Of a stretch of DNA of 64,000 nucleotides, positions 51,345 through 61,152 are shown piece after piece (position 1 is the stretch's first letter; every line of letters begins with the position of its first letter). The stretch lies in assembly GCF_900129855.1 (NCBI RefSeq), contig NZ_LT670819.1:5766001-5830000 (forward strand), in the 5' to 3' direction. This DNA is from Streptomyces sp. 3214.6. Lineage in GTDB: Bacteria; Actinomycetota; Actinomycetes; Streptomycetales; Streptomycetaceae. The position numbers were made by a program, and so were the translations under genes. A model generated the notes under the pieces. It saw only the letters and a list, made by a program, of their open reading frames with translations, had not been told where the DNA came from and ran no database searches.

Positions 51345-52913
51345 TCACCGGGCGTCCTGGTCCTCCAGTACCGGGAAGCGGCGCGGCGCCACGCACAGCA
51401 GGACCAGGAAGGCGAGTGCGGCGGCGCACGACGCGCCGATATAGACGGCGTGCACGGCGCTCGCGACGGCGTGCCGGACGGTCTCGGGCGCCGAACCGGC
51501 GGCGTCCAGCGCGCGGGTGACGGAGTCCAGATCGCCGGCGCCGCCCAGCCGCGCGGCCAGTACCCCGTTGGCGACCGCCCCGAACACCGACGCGCCGATC
51601 GTCTGCCCGGTCTGTCGGCAGAACAGCACGGACGCGGTCGTCGTCCCGCGCTGCGACCATCCCACCGTCGACTGAACGCCGACGATGAGCGGGAGTTGGA
51701 AGAGACCGAGCGCCGCGCCGAGCAGCAGCATCAGCAGGGTCGGCTGCCAGGCCGCGCCGGGGTAGGGCAGGAACGGGAACGCGAGCAGGATCAGCGTCGC
51801 GATGCCGATGCCGAGCAGCGCGGTGTCGCGGAAGCCGATGCGCCGGTAGACGTGCTGGCTGAGGGCGGCCGACAACGGCCAGCTCAGCGTCCAGACGGAC
51901 AGGACGAACCCGGCCGTCGCCGGTCCCAGGCCCAGGACCGACTGGGCGTACGTCGGCAGGAACACCGTCGGGGCCACCATCAGCAGGCCCAGCGCGCCCA
52001 GCGCGAGGTTGACCGCCGCGATCGTCCGGCGGCGCCATACCCAGCCGGGGATGATCGGCTCCGTGGCCCGGCGTTCGATGACGACGACGAGGCCGGCGAG
52101 CGTGAGGCCGGCGGCGAACAGGGCGAGCGAGGGCCCCGACAGCCACGCCCAGGCCACTCCGCCCTGCACCAGCGCGGTCAGCAGCACGCCGCCGCACGCG
52201 AACACCGCGAGCGCGCCCGCCCAGTCGACACGCGCGCGTGCGTCCCGCGCGGCCGACGTGCGTTCCGGCTCGTGCAGATGACGGACGATCAGCCACAACG
52301 CCACCGCCCCGATGGGCAGGTTGACCAGGAAGATCCAGCGCCAGTCCGCGTAGGCCGCGAGGACCCCGCCGATGCCGGGGCCGGCGACCGCCGAGACCGC
52401 CCACACCGTGGACAGCTTCGACTGGATCTTCGGCCGCTCCTCCAAGGGGTACAGGTCGGCGGCGAGCGTCTGCACCGTGCCCTGCAACGCCCCGCCGCCC
52501 AGGCCCTGCACGATGCGGAACGCGATCAGTGCCCCCATGTTCCAGGCGAGCGCGCACAGCAGCGAGCCGAGCAGGAACAGCGCCGCCCCGACGACCAGGA
52601 CCGGCTTGCGGCCGAAGGTGTCGGAGAGCTTGCCGTAGACCGGCAGGGTGACCGTCACGGCGAGCAGATAGCCGGAGAACAGCCAGGAGAAGACGGAGAA
52701 CCCGCCGAGATCGCCGACGATCTGCGGGACCGCCGTGGAGACGACGGTGGAGTCCAGGGCGGCCAGCGCCATGGAGAGCATGAGCGCGGCCACGACCGCT
52801 CCCCGCCGGTGTGGTGCGGTCCGCTGCGCGGCCTCGCGCAGCGCGGGTCGTGTGTCCCCCACCGGATGCCCTCCCCTTGTCGTCCGCGTCCCCGCGTTCC
52901 GTGCCCCTTGCAT
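51345..52913 (-). CDS. MFS drug-efflux transporter (DHA2, 14-helix EmrB/QacA type)
   Basis: A 522-residue permease. The first helix motif LDSTVVSTAVPQIVGDLGG (motif D1), the motif-A loop GKLSDTFGRKPVLVVG, and motif C WAVSAVAGPGIGGVLAAYADWRWIFLVNLPIG identify the H+-coupled multidrug antiporter family DHA2 with 14 helices. Exported substrates cannot be predicted. It is divergent from the ABC/FtsX exporter, 425 bases away, with no adjacent regulator. ATG 52913 starts MQGARNAG. Confidence 0.9.
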   Translation of the reverse strand: MQGARNAGTRTTRGGHPVGDTRPALREAAQRTAPHRRGAVVAALMLSMALAALDSTVVSTAVPQIVGDLGGFSVFSWLFSGYLLAVTVTLPVYGKLSDTFGRKPVLVVGAALFLLGSLLCALAWNMGALIAFRIVQGLGGGALQGTVQTLAADLYPLEERPKIQSKLSTVWAVSAVAGPGIGGVLAAYADWRWIFLVNLPIGAVALWLIVRHLHEPERTSAARDARARVDWAGALAVFACGGVLLTALVQGGVAWAWLSGPSLALFAAGLTLAGLVVVIERRATEPIIPGWVWRRRTIAAVNLALGALGLLMVAPTVFLPTYAQSVLGLGPATAGFVLSVWTLSWPLSAALSQHVYRRIGFRDTALLGIGIATLILLAFPFLPYPGAAWQPTLLMLLLGAALGLFQLPLIVGVQSTVGWSQRGTTTASVLFCRQTGQTIGASVFGAVANGVLAARLGGAGDLDSVTRALDAAGSAPETVRHAVASAVHAVYIGASCAAALAFLVLLCVAPRRFPVLEDQDAR

Positions 52914-53338
52914 CCAACTGCCGGAAGTCAGCTTCCCACTTGGCCTCTGCCAGGGGGAGGCCCGACCGTCGCCTTGACCTTCACGTCACGTGAGGGTGGA
53001 GCCTGACTGGGCCGGAGGGTGGACGAGACCCCGAGAGGCACTCCACCCGGCGGTGGACGGCCCCTAGGGGTTCCTCCGTACTACGGCTGGGGCAGGGTTC
53101 GTACCGTCGGAGGAGGAGATGGGCCCCGTCCCGTCCTTAACCTGGCTTTATGCCGCTGGGGGGCGGCTACCGCACCGGCGGGAGGTGGGGTTAACCCCCC
53201 TGGAAGAGGGGCCCGAGCACCAGCGCGCCGGACCCTTCCCCGCCGACAGACTCTTCGGCGTAGCGCTCCTCGCGCTGCTCGCCACTCGACCACCGCGGTG
53301 GAGCACTGCCCACCGACTTCCGACTTAGGAGACATACC
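52914..53338. other. Divergent promoter region with two palindromes
   Basis: This is 425 bases between the MFS and ABC genes, without a convincing gene. CCCCTAGGGG at 53061-53070 and GGGGTTAACCCC at 53187-53198 are perfect palindromes, and CCACC/GGTGG stems occur near 53043. The sites are candidates for operators of either exporter. Confidence 0.5.
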
Positions 53339-54127
53339 GTGACTTCGGCTGTGACCATTCCCAGGCACGGGGGCACTGGAGGGCGTACGGCCGTTGCCGC
53401 ACGGGCGCGGCAGGTCGTCAAGGCGTACGGGTCCGGTGAGACCCGTGTCGTCGCCCTCGACCACGTCGACGTGGACATCGCCCGCGGTCAGTTCACCGCG
53501 ATCATGGGCCCCTCGGGGTCCGGCAAGTCCACGCTGATGCACTGCCTCGCCGGTCTCGACACGGTGTCGTCCGGCCAGATCTACCTGGACGAGACCGAGA
53601 TCACCGGGCTGAAGGACAAGAAGCTCACGAAGCTGCGCCGGGACCGGATCGGGTTCATCTTCCAGGCGTTCAACCTGCTGCCCACGCTGAACGCGCTCGA
53701 GAACATCACGCTGCCCATGGACATAGCCGGCCGCAAGCCGGACAAGGCGTGGCTCAGCCAGGTCGTGGAGACCGTCGGGCTCGCCGACCGCCTCAGGCAC
53801 CGTCCCACGCAGCTCTCCGGCGGCCAGCAGCAGCGCGTCGCCGTGGCGCGTGCCCTGGCGGCCCGCCCGGAGATCATCTTCGGCGACGAGCCGACCGGAA
53901 ACCTCGACTCGCGCGCGGGCGCCGAGGTTCTCGGCTTCCTGCGCCGCTCGGTGGACGAGCTGGGCCAGACGATCGTCATGGTCACGCACGACCCGGTGGC
54001 TGCCTCGTACGCGGACCGGGTGCTGTACCTCGCCGACGGGCGGATCGTCGACGAGATGTTCAAGCCGACCGCGGAGACCGTCCTGGACCGCATGAAGGAC
54101 TTCGACGCGCGGGGGCGTACGTCATGA
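53339..54127 (+). CDS. ABC transporter ATPase (LolD/MacB type)
   Basis: A 262-residue ATPase: Walker A GPSGSGKST, the Q-loop FIFQAFNLLPTLNALENI, signature LSGGQQQRVAVARALA, Walker B EIIFGDEPTGNLD, and H-loop THD. The last ~25 residues extend past the domain (ETVLDRMKDFDARGRTS). It overlaps the permease gene by 4 bases (ATGA). LolD/MacB-type ATPases power mechanotransmission rather than transport through a pore. Confidence 0.95.
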   Translation: MTSAVTIPRHGGTGGRTAVAARARQVVKAYGSGETRVVALDHVDVDIARGQFTAIMGPSGSGKSTLMHCLAGLDTVSSGQIYLDETEITGLKDKKLTKLRRDRIGFIFQAFNLLPTLNALENITLPMDIAGRKPDKAWLSQVVETVGLADRLRHRPTQLSGGQQQRVAVARALAARPEIIFGDEPTGNLDSRAGAEVLGFLRRSVDELGQTIVMVTHDPVAASYADRVLYLADGRIVDEMFKPTAETVLDRMKDFDARGRTS

Positions 54128-56703
54128 CCGTCCTGAAGACCTCGATGCGCAACTTCTTCGCGCACAAGGGGCGCATGGCCCTGTCGGCCGTGGCGGTCCT
54201 GCTGTCGGTGGCGTTCGTGTGCGGGACGCTGGTGTTCACCGACACGATGAACACGACGTTCGACAAGCTCTTCGCCGCCACCTCCTCCGATGTGACGGTG
54301 AGCGCGAAGGGCGCCTCGGACACCGGTGAGACGACCTCCGACAACGGCAGGCCGCCGGTCATGCCGGCCTCGGTGCTCGGCGAGGTCCGCAAGGCGCAGG
54401 GGGTGAAGTCGGCGGAGGGGACCGTCTTCTCGACCTCCGTGACCGTCGTCGACGCCGACAAGGAGAGCCTGTCGCCCTCCAGCGGCGCCCCGACGATCGT
54501 CGGCAGCTGGAACGGCAACGACGCCCGCACCATGAAGATCACCGACGGTGCGGCGCCGAAGAATTCCGGCCAGGTCATGGTCGACGAGGACACCGCCGAC
54601 AAGCACCATCTGAAGCTCGGCGACGAGATCGGCGTGATCAGCGCGGTCGGCACGCACACCGCGAAGATCTCCGGCATCGCCGCCTTCCAGGTCACCAACC
54701 CCGGCGCGGCGATCTTCTACCTGGACACCAGGACCGCCCAGCGGGCACTGGTCGGCGAGTCGAACGTCTATACGAACGTCAATGTGACGGCGGCGGCCGG
54801 CGTGAGCGACGCGCAGCTGAAGAAGAACGTCGCGGCCGAGATCGGCGCCGCCTACAAGGTGCAGACGGCCAAGGAGACCGCGGACGCCAACCGCGCGGAC
54901 GTGGGCGACTTCCTGAACGTGATGAAGTACGCGATGCTCGGCTTCGCCGGGATCGCCTTCCTCGTCGGCATCTTCCTGATCATCAACACCTTCTCGATGC
55001 TGGTCGCGCAGCGCACCCGAGAGATCGGCCTGATGCGCGCCATCGGCTCCAGCCGCAAGCAGGTCAACCGGTCCGTGCTCGCCGAGGCCCTGCTCCTGGG
55101 CGTGGTCGGCTCGATCCTCGGCGTCGGCGCCGGCGTCGGCATCGCGGTCGGCCTGATGAAGCTCATGGGCATGACCGGCATGAACCTGTCCACGGACGAT
55201 CTGACGGTCGCCTGGACGACCCCGGTGATCGGCATGGTCCTGGGCGTGGTCGTCACGGTGCTGGCGGCCTACCTGCCGGCCCGCCGCGCCGGCAAGGTCT
55301 CCCCGATGGCCGCGCTGCGCGACGCCGGCGCACCGGCCGACGCCAAGGCCGGTGTCGTACGGGCCGTCGTCGGCCTGCTGCTGACCGGTGCCGGCGGCTT
55401 CGGCCTCTACCTCGCCTCCGCCGCCGACAAGGCCGCCGAGGGCTCGCTCTGGCTGGGCCTGGGCGTGGTGCTGAGCCTGCTCGGCTTCGTGGTGATCGGC
55501 CCGCTGCTGGCCGGCGGCGTGGTCAGGATCCTCGGCGCGGTCCTGCTGCGGGCCTTCGGCCCCGTGGGACGGATGGCCGAACGCAATGCGCTGCGCAACC
55601 CGCGCCGCACGGGCGCCACGGGCGCGGCCCTGATGATCGGCCTCGCACTGGTCGCCTGTCTGTCGGTGGTCGGCTCCTCCATGGTCGCCTCGGCCACCCA
55701 GGAGCTCGACCGGACCGTCGGCACGGACTTCATCATCCAGAGCGACAGCGGCCAGCGGATGACCTCGCAGGCGGTGCAGGCCGTGAAGTCGACGCCGGGC
55801 CTGACGCGGGTCACCGAGTACAAGACCACCGAGGCGGACTACACCACCCCCGACGGCAAGACGCTCAAGAACACGGACATCACGGCGGCCGACCCGACGT
55901 ATGTGTCCGACCTGCGCAAGACGACCGTCGCGGGGAACCTGAAGGACGCCTACCTGCCGGACTCGATGTCCGTGCACGAGAAGTTCGCCGAGGCCCACGG
56001 CATCCACATCGGTTCGAAGATCGACGTCGCGTTCAAGGACGGCGCCAGCGCCCACCTGACGGTGCGCGCGATCACCAGCAGTGACGACGTGGTCGACCAG
56101 GGCGCCAAGTACACCTCCATCGCCACGCTCGCCAAGTACGTGCCGGCCGACAAGATGCCTCTCGACCAGCTGGTCTTCGCCACCGCGAAGGAGGGGCAGC
56201 AGGACGCCGCCTACACGGCCCTGAAGACGGCGCTGCACGACTACCCGCAGTACACCGTCCGCGACCAGACCGACTACAAGCAGGAGCTCAAGGACCAGAT
56301 CGGCCAGCTGCTGAACCTGATCTACGGCCTGCTCGCCCTCGCGATCATCGTCGCGGTCCTCGGTGTGGTGAACACCCTGGCCCTGTCGGTGGTGGAGCGC
56401 ACCAGGGAGATCGGTCTGATGCGGGCGATCGGCCTCTCCCGCCGCCAGCTGCGCCGCATGATCCGCATGGAGTCGGTCGTGATCGCCCTCTTCGGCGCGC
56501 TGCTCGGCCTCGGCCTGGGCATGGGCTGGGGCGCCACCGCCCAGCAGCTCCTCGCCCTGCAGGGCCTGGACGTCCTCGACATCCCGTGGCCGACGATCAT
56601 CGGCGTGTTCATCGGATCGGCGTTCGTGGGCCTGTTCGCGGCCCTGATCCCGGCCTTCCGCGCGGGCCGCATGAACGTCCTGAACGCCATCGCGACGGAC
56701 TGA
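54124..56703 (+). CDS. FtsX-like ABC permease (MacB-like, duplicated)
   Basis: An 859-residue permease. One N-terminal helix is followed by a large MacB periplasmic-core domain. A three-helix FtsX core (residues ~270-400, EIGLMRAIGSSRKQVNRSVLAEALLLGVVGSILGV) follows, then a second helix pair, a second outer domain, and a second FtsX core (TREIGLMRAIGLSRRQLRRMIRMESVVIALFGALLGLGLG). This duplicated layout is typical of actinobacterial exporters. It partners the preceding ATPase. Typical roles are export of lipids, antimicrobial peptides or signals, or sensing for a two-component system; substrate unknown. Confidence 0.92.
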   Translation: MTVLKTSMRNFFAHKGRMALSAVAVLLSVAFVCGTLVFTDTMNTTFDKLFAATSSDVTVSAKGASDTGETTSDNGRPPVMPASVLGEVRKAQGVKSAEGTVFSTSVTVVDADKESLSPSSGAPTIVGSWNGNDARTMKITDGAAPKNSGQVMVDEDTADKHHLKLGDEIGVISAVGTHTAKISGIAAFQVTNPGAAIFYLDTRTAQRALVGESNVYTNVNVTAAAGVSDAQLKKNVAAEIGAAYKVQTAKETADANRADVGDFLNVMKYAMLGFAGIAFLVGIFLIINTFSMLVAQRTREIGLMRAIGSSRKQVNRSVLAEALLLGVVGSILGVGAGVGIAVGLMKLMGMTGMNLSTDDLTVAWTTPVIGMVLGVVVTVLAAYLPARRAGKVSPMAALRDAGAPADAKAGVVRAVVGLLLTGAGGFGLYLASAADKAAEGSLWLGLGVVLSLLGFVVIGPLLAGGVVRILGAVLLRAFGPVGRMAERNALRNPRRTGATGAALMIGLALVACLSVVGSSMVASATQELDRTVGTDFIIQSDSGQRMTSQAVQAVKSTPGLTRVTEYKTTEADYTTPDGKTLKNTDITAADPTYVSDLRKTTVAGNLKDAYLPDSMSVHEKFAEAHGIHIGSKIDVAFKDGASAHLTVRAITSSDDVVDQGAKYTSIATLAKYVPADKMPLDQLVFATAKEGQQDAAYTALKTALHDYPQYTVRDQTDYKQELKDQIGQLLNLIYGLLALAIIVAVLGVVNTLALSVVERTREIGLMRAIGLSRRQLRRMIRMESVVIALFGALLGLGLGMGWGATAQQLLALQGLDVLDIPWPTIIGVFIGSAFVGLFAALIPAFRAGRMNVLNAIATD

Positions 56704-56728
56704 CGCGACAGCCGACGGGGCACAGCCA

Positions 56729-56773
56729 CGGCCCGGCACTGAGACGGACGGGGGTCCTCTCAGTGCCGGGCCG
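56729..56773 (+). terminator. Terminator of the ABC exporter operon
   Basis: A perfect 16-bp stem (CGGCCCGGCACTGAGA with TCTCAGTGCCGGGCCG) with a 13-base loop, 25 bases after the stop. Confidence 0.9.
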
Positions 56774-57083
56774 TCGGTGCGTTTCAGCCCGTTGGGGCAC
56801 CCCCTCTGGGGGAGCTTGAGGGCGAGGCCCTTGGGGGCCGGAAGCGGGGTGTGGGGTCGGCCGCCCCAGGGACGGCAACGGGCAGTGGCGGCGGGTGCGA
56901 AGACCCCGGGCGAAAGCCCGACCGCCCCGGGGGTTGTCCACAGCCCCCGGCGAACCGCACCGCCCCGTCGTACTCTGGACACCCCCGGCCCGTGACACGC
57001 GTCGGGCCCTTCGCGTTGCCCACCCCGGACGGGGTACGCCCGCACCCCGGACGTGCCCCGCCCCCTCGGACGGAAAGCCCTCC
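56774..57083 (+). other. Intergenic region before mfd
   Basis: This is 310 bases without a gene. The left part (about 56786-56860, with TTTCAGCCCGTTGGGGC and GAGGGCGAGGCCC) resembles a repeat often found between Streptomyces genes, as I recall it. The right part carries the DnaA box and ends at the mfd start. No clear promoter was fixed. Confidence 0.4.
56934..56942 (+). promoter_or_regulatory. Consensus Streptomyces DnaA box in a hairpin
   Basis: TTGTCCACA matches the Streptomyces DnaA box consensus. It is flanked by GGGGG and CCCCC (extended: CCGGGGG...CCCCCGG), so the box sits in a potential hairpin loop, about 140 bases upstream of mfd. Confidence 0.65.
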
Positions 57084-60000
57084 ATGAGCCTGCACGGTCT
57101 GCTCGACGCCGTCGTCAAGGACACCGCCCTCGCGGAAGCCATCCCCGCGGCCGCAGACGGCAACCGCATGCACGTCGACCTGGTCGGCCCCCCGGCGGCC
57201 CGCCCCTTCGCCATCGCCGCCCTCGCCCGCGAGAGCGCCCGCACGGTCCTCGCGGTGACGGCCACCGGCCGCGAGGCCGAGGACCTGGCCGCCGCCCTGC
57301 GCTCGCTGCTCCCGCCCGACGGCGTCGTGGAGTACCCCTCCTGGGAGACACTCCCGCACGAGCGGCTCAGCCCCCGCAGCGACACCGTGGGCCGCCGCCT
57401 CGCCGTCCTGCGCCGCCTGGCCCACCCGCGACCCGACGACCCGGAGACCGGCCCCGTCTCGGTGGTCGTCGCGCCCGTCCGCTCCGTGCTCCAGCCGCAG
57501 GTAAAGGGCCTCGGCGACCTGGAACCGGTGGCCCTGCGCACCGGCCGGAGCGCCGACCTCAACGAGATCGTCGAAGCCCTCGCCGCGGCCGCCTACGCGC
57601 GCGTGGAGCTCGTAGAGAAGCGCGGCGAGTTCGCCGTACGAGGCGGCATCCTGGACGTGTTCCCGCCCACCGAGGAACACCCCCTGCGCGTGGAGTTCTG
57701 GGGCGACGACGTCGAGGAGATCCGTTACTTCAAGGTCGCCGACCAGCGTTCCCTGGAGGTCGCCGAGCACGGCCTGTGGGCCCCGCCCTGCCGTGAACTG
57801 CTGTTGACGGAAGACGTACGCACGCGCGCGCGTGCCCTCGCCGAGCAGCACCCGGAACTCGGCGAACTGCTGAACAAGATCGCCGAAGGCATCGCGGTCG
57901 AGGGCATGGAGTCCCTCGCCCCGGTCCTGGTCGACGACATGGAACTGCTGCTCGACGTCCTCCCCAAGGGCGCGATGGCCGTCGTCTGCGACCCGGAGCG
58001 GGTACGCACGCGTGCCGCCGACCTCGTGGCGACCTCCCAGGAGTTCCTACAGGCGTCCTGGGCGGCCACCGCCGGCGGCGGCGAGGCGCCCATCGACGTC
58101 GGCGCGGCCTCCCTGTGGTCCCTCGCGGACGTCCGCGACCACGCGCGCGAGCTGGACATGATGTGGTGGTCGGTGTCGCCGTTCGTGGCCGACCTCGAGC
58201 TGGAGGCGGACACCCTCCAGTTCGGCATGCACGCCCCCGACACCTACCGCGGCGACACCGCGAAGGCCCTCGCGGACACCAAGGGCTGGCTCGCCGACGG
58301 CTGGCGCGTCGTCTTCGTCACCGAGGCGCACGGCCCCGCCGCCCGCACCGTGGAGGTGCTCGGCGGCGAGGGCGTCGCGGCCCGCCTGGACGCCGACCTG
58401 ACCGACCTCGGCCCCTCCCTCGTGCACGTCTCCTGCGGCTCGATCGACTACGGCTTCGTCGACCCGGCACTACGCCTCGCCGTCCTCACCGAGACGGACC
58501 TGTCCGGCCAGAAGGCGGCCGGCAAGGACGGCGCGCGCATGCCCGCGCGCCGCCGGAAGACCATCGACCCGCTCACCCTGGAGGCGGGCGACTACATCGT
58601 CCACGAGCAGCACGGCGTGGGCCGCTACATCGAGATGGTGCAGCGCACGGTCCAGGGCGCCACCCGCGAGTACCTGGTCGTCGAGTACGCGCCCGCCAAG
58701 CGCGGCCAGCCCGGCGACCGCCTGTACATCCCCACCGACCAGCTGGAGCAGATCACCAAGTACGTCGGCGGCGAGGCCCCCACCCTGCACCGCCTGGGCG
58801 GCGCGGACTGGACGAAGACCAAGGCGCGCGCCAAGAAGGCCGTCAAGGAGATCGCCGCCGACCTGATCAAGCTGTACAGCGCGCGGATGGCGGCTCCCGG
58901 CCACGCCTTCGGCACGGACACCCCCTGGCAGCGCGAACTGGAGGACGCCTTCCCCTACGCGGAGACGCCCGACCAGCTGACCACGATCGCCGAGGTCAAG
59001 GACGACATGGAGAAGACGGTCCCGATGGACCGCCTGATCTGCGGCGACGTCGGCTACGGCAAGACGGAGATCGCGGTTCGCGCCGCCTTCAAGGCCGTCC
59101 AGGACGGCAAGCAGGTCGCCGTCCTCGTGCCGACGACGCTCCTCGTGCAGCAGCACTTCGGCACGTTCAGCGAGCGGTACGCGCAGTTCCCGGTGAAGGT
59201 GCGCGCCCTGTCCCGCTTCCAGACGGACACGGAGGCGAAGGCCACCCTGGAGGGCCTGCGCGAGGGTGGCGTGGACGTCGTCATCGGCACCCACCGCCTG
59301 TTCTCCTCGGAGACGAAGTTCAAGGACCTCGGCCTGGTCATCGTCGACGAGGAGCAGCGCTTCGGCGTCGAGCACAAGGAGCAGCTGAAGAAGCTCCGCG
59401 CGAACGTCGACGTCCTGACGATGTCCGCGACGCCCATCCCACGCACCCTGGAGATGGCCGTCACCGGCATCCGCGAGATGTCGACGATCACCACGCCCCC
59501 GGAGGAGCGCCACCCGGTGCTCACCTTCGTCGGCCCCTACGAGCAGAAGCAGATCGGCGCCGCGATCCGCCGCGAACTGCTGCGCGAGGGCCAGGTCTTC
59601 TACATCCACAACCGGGTCGAGTCCATCGACCGCGCGGCGGCGCGACTGCGTGAGATCGTCCCCGAGGCGCGCATCGCCACCGCTCACGGCCAGATGTCGG
59701 AGACGGCGCTGGAACAGGTCGTCGTCGACTTCTGGGAGAAGAAGTTCGACGTGCTCGTCTCGACGACGATCGTCGAGTCCGGCATCGACATCTCCAACGC
59801 CAACACCCTGATCGTGGAGCGCGGTGACACCTTCGGCCTGTCCCAGCTGCACCAGCTGCGTGGCCGCGTCGGCCGTGGTCGCGAACGCGGGTACGCCTAC
59901 TTCCTGTACCCGCCGGAGAAGCCGCTGACGGAAACGGCCCACGAGCGCCTCGCGACGATCGCCCAGCACACGGAGATGGGCGCGGGCATGTACGTGGCGA

Positions 60001-60617
60001 TGAAGGACCTGGAGATCCGCGGCGCCGGAAACCTGCTCGGCGGCGAACAGTCGGGCCATATCGCGGGCGTCGGCTTCGACCTGTACGTCCGGATGGTCGG
60101 CGAGGCCGTCGCGGACTACCGGCGTCAACTGGAGACCGGCGCGATCGAGGAGGAGCCGCCGCTCGAGGTGAAGATCGAGCTGCCCGTCGACGCGCACGTC
60201 CCGCACGACTACGCCCCCGGAGAGCGGCTGCGCCTGCAGGCCTACCGGGCCATCGCCTCCGCCAACTCGGAGGACGACGTCAAGGCCGTCCGCGAGGAAC
60301 TCGTCGACCGGTACGGCAAGTTGCCCGAGCCGGTGGAGAACCTGCTGCTGGTGGCCGGGCTGCGCATGCTGGCACGCGCGTGTGACGTCGGCGAGATCGT
60401 CCTCCAGGGCGCCAACATCCGCTTCGCGCCGGTGGAGTTGCGCGAGTCGCAGGAGCTGCGCCTCAAGCGGCTGTACCCCGGGTCCGTCATCAAGCCGGCC
60501 GCGCACCAGGTCCTCGTCCCCCGCCCGAAGACCGCGAAGGTCGGCGGCAAGCCGCTGGTCGGGCGGGACCTGCTGGGCTGGGTGGGGGAGTTCCTGGCGA
60601 CGGTGCTGGGGTCGTAA
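57084..60617 (+). CDS. mfd: Transcription-repair coupling factor
   Basis: A 1177-residue ATPase that removes RNA polymerase stalled at lesions and recruits UvrA. The N-terminal UvrB-homology part (FAIAALARESARTVLAVTATGREAEDLAAALRSLLP, GILDVFPP) is followed by the CarD-like RNA-polymerase-interacting domain (GDYIVHEQHGVGRYIEM). The RecG-like motor has Walker A GDVGYGKTE, DEEQRFG and SATPIPRTLEMA, then VESGIDISNANTLIV and QLRGRVGRG. The TRCF C-terminal domain closes the protein. ATG 57084 is the start; there is an upstream DnaA box. Complete and of normal length. Confidence 0.97.
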   Translation: MSLHGLLDAVVKDTALAEAIPAAADGNRMHVDLVGPPAARPFAIAALARESARTVLAVTATGREAEDLAAALRSLLPPDGVVEYPSWETLPHERLSPRSDTVGRRLAVLRRLAHPRPDDPETGPVSVVVAPVRSVLQPQVKGLGDLEPVALRTGRSADLNEIVEALAAAAYARVELVEKRGEFAVRGGILDVFPPTEEHPLRVEFWGDDVEEIRYFKVADQRSLEVAEHGLWAPPCRELLLTEDVRTRARALAEQHPELGELLNKIAEGIAVEGMESLAPVLVDDMELLLDVLPKGAMAVVCDPERVRTRAADLVATSQEFLQASWAATAGGGEAPIDVGAASLWSLADVRDHARELDMMWWSVSPFVADLELEADTLQFGMHAPDTYRGDTAKALADTKGWLADGWRVVFVTEAHGPAARTVEVLGGEGVAARLDADLTDLGPSLVHVSCGSIDYGFVDPALRLAVLTETDLSGQKAAGKDGARMPARRRKTIDPLTLEAGDYIVHEQHGVGRYIEMVQRTVQGATREYLVVEYAPAKRGQPGDRLYIPTDQLEQITKYVGGEAPTLHRLGGADWTKTKARAKKAVKEIAADLIKLYSARMAAPGHAFGTDTPWQRELEDAFPYAETPDQLTTIAEVKDDMEKTVPMDRLICGDVGYGKTEIAVRAAFKAVQDGKQVAVLVPTTLLVQQHFGTFSERYAQFPVKVRALSRFQTDTEAKATLEGLREGGVDVVIGTHRLFSSETKFKDLGLVIVDEEQRFGVEHKEQLKKLRANVDVLTMSATPIPRTLEMAVTGIREMSTITTPPEERHPVLTFVGPYEQKQIGAAIRRELLREGQVFYIHNRVESIDRAAARLREIVPEARIATAHGQMSETALEQVVVDFWEKKFDVLVSTTIVESGIDISNANTLIVERGDTFGLSQLHQLRGRVGRGRERGYAYFLYPPEKPLTETAHERLATIAQHTEMGAGMYVAMKDLEIRGAGNLLGGEQSGHIAGVGFDLYVRMVGEAVADYRRQLETGAIEEEPPLEVKIELPVDAHVPHDYAPGERLRLQAYRAIASANSEDDVKAVREELVDRYGKLPEPVENLLLVAGLRMLARACDVGEIVLQGANIRFAPVELRESQELRLKRLYPGSVIKPAAHQVLVPRPKTAKVGGKPLVGRDLLGWVGEFLATVLGS

Positions 60618-60659
60618 CCCGCCGTTCGCGGCTGCCGGCGCTGCCTGGTGGCGTGGTCG

Positions 60660-60696
60660 GGCCACCGGCCGGATCCGTTCCGGTCCGCCGGTGGCC
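60660..60696 (+). terminator. Terminator of mfd
   Basis: GGCCACCGGC at 60660-60669 pairs with GCCGGTGGCC at 60687-60696; a shorter inner pairing of CGG/CCG bases is possible. Confidence 0.7.
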
Positions 60697-60780
60697 TCCG
60701 CCAGGGCCGCGGAGAGCCGGTCGCGGACCGCGACCTGGGCCGCGATCCGCTTCTCCATCCGACGGATCCGGCCCGGGAAG

Positions 60781-60966
60781 CTACGGCTTGTCGGGCCGGT
60801 TCTCGTCCATGCCGAGCCGCTCCTGCAGTTTCTGCTGTGCGGCGTCGACCTGCGACTCGTACTTGTTGCCCGTCTTCTCGTTGATCTTCTGTTCCGCGAC
60901 GTCGGACATGTCCCTGGCCTTGCCCTGTGCCGCCTTGTTGCTCTTGAACCTGTCGAAGATGCCCAT
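60781..60966 (-). CDS. MT0933-like (Rv0909-type) small antitoxin-like protein
   Basis: A 61-residue hydrophilic protein: MGIFDRFKSNKAAQGKARDMSDVAEQKINEKTGNKYESQVDAAQQKLQERLG. The pattern (MGxFDK/R... then EKTGxKY) is that of the MT0933 antitoxin domain, which in Mycobacterium tuberculosis pairs with the toxin Rv0910. No toxin gene is adjacent here. ATG 60966 has GGAAGGAG upstream. As a solitary gene it may have another role, and annotation as antitoxin is by similarity only. Confidence 0.7.
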   Translation of the reverse strand: MGIFDRFKSNKAAQGKARDMSDVAEQKINEKTGNKYESQVDAAQQKLQERLGMDENRPDKP

Positions 60967-61152
60967 CCAGAGCTCCTTCCCGAGGTGACTCACACCGACG
61001 ATATTCCTGAGATGAGAGGTATGCCCACTTGAGTGGGTTGTGGTCTGGACCTCCCGACTGCCCCCACGCGCCCCCTCGCTACGGTGTGCCAGTCTCCATC
61101 AGGGGAATCCGCCCTGTGCGGGGTGGCAGCGGTCAGGCAGAGGGAGGGGCGC

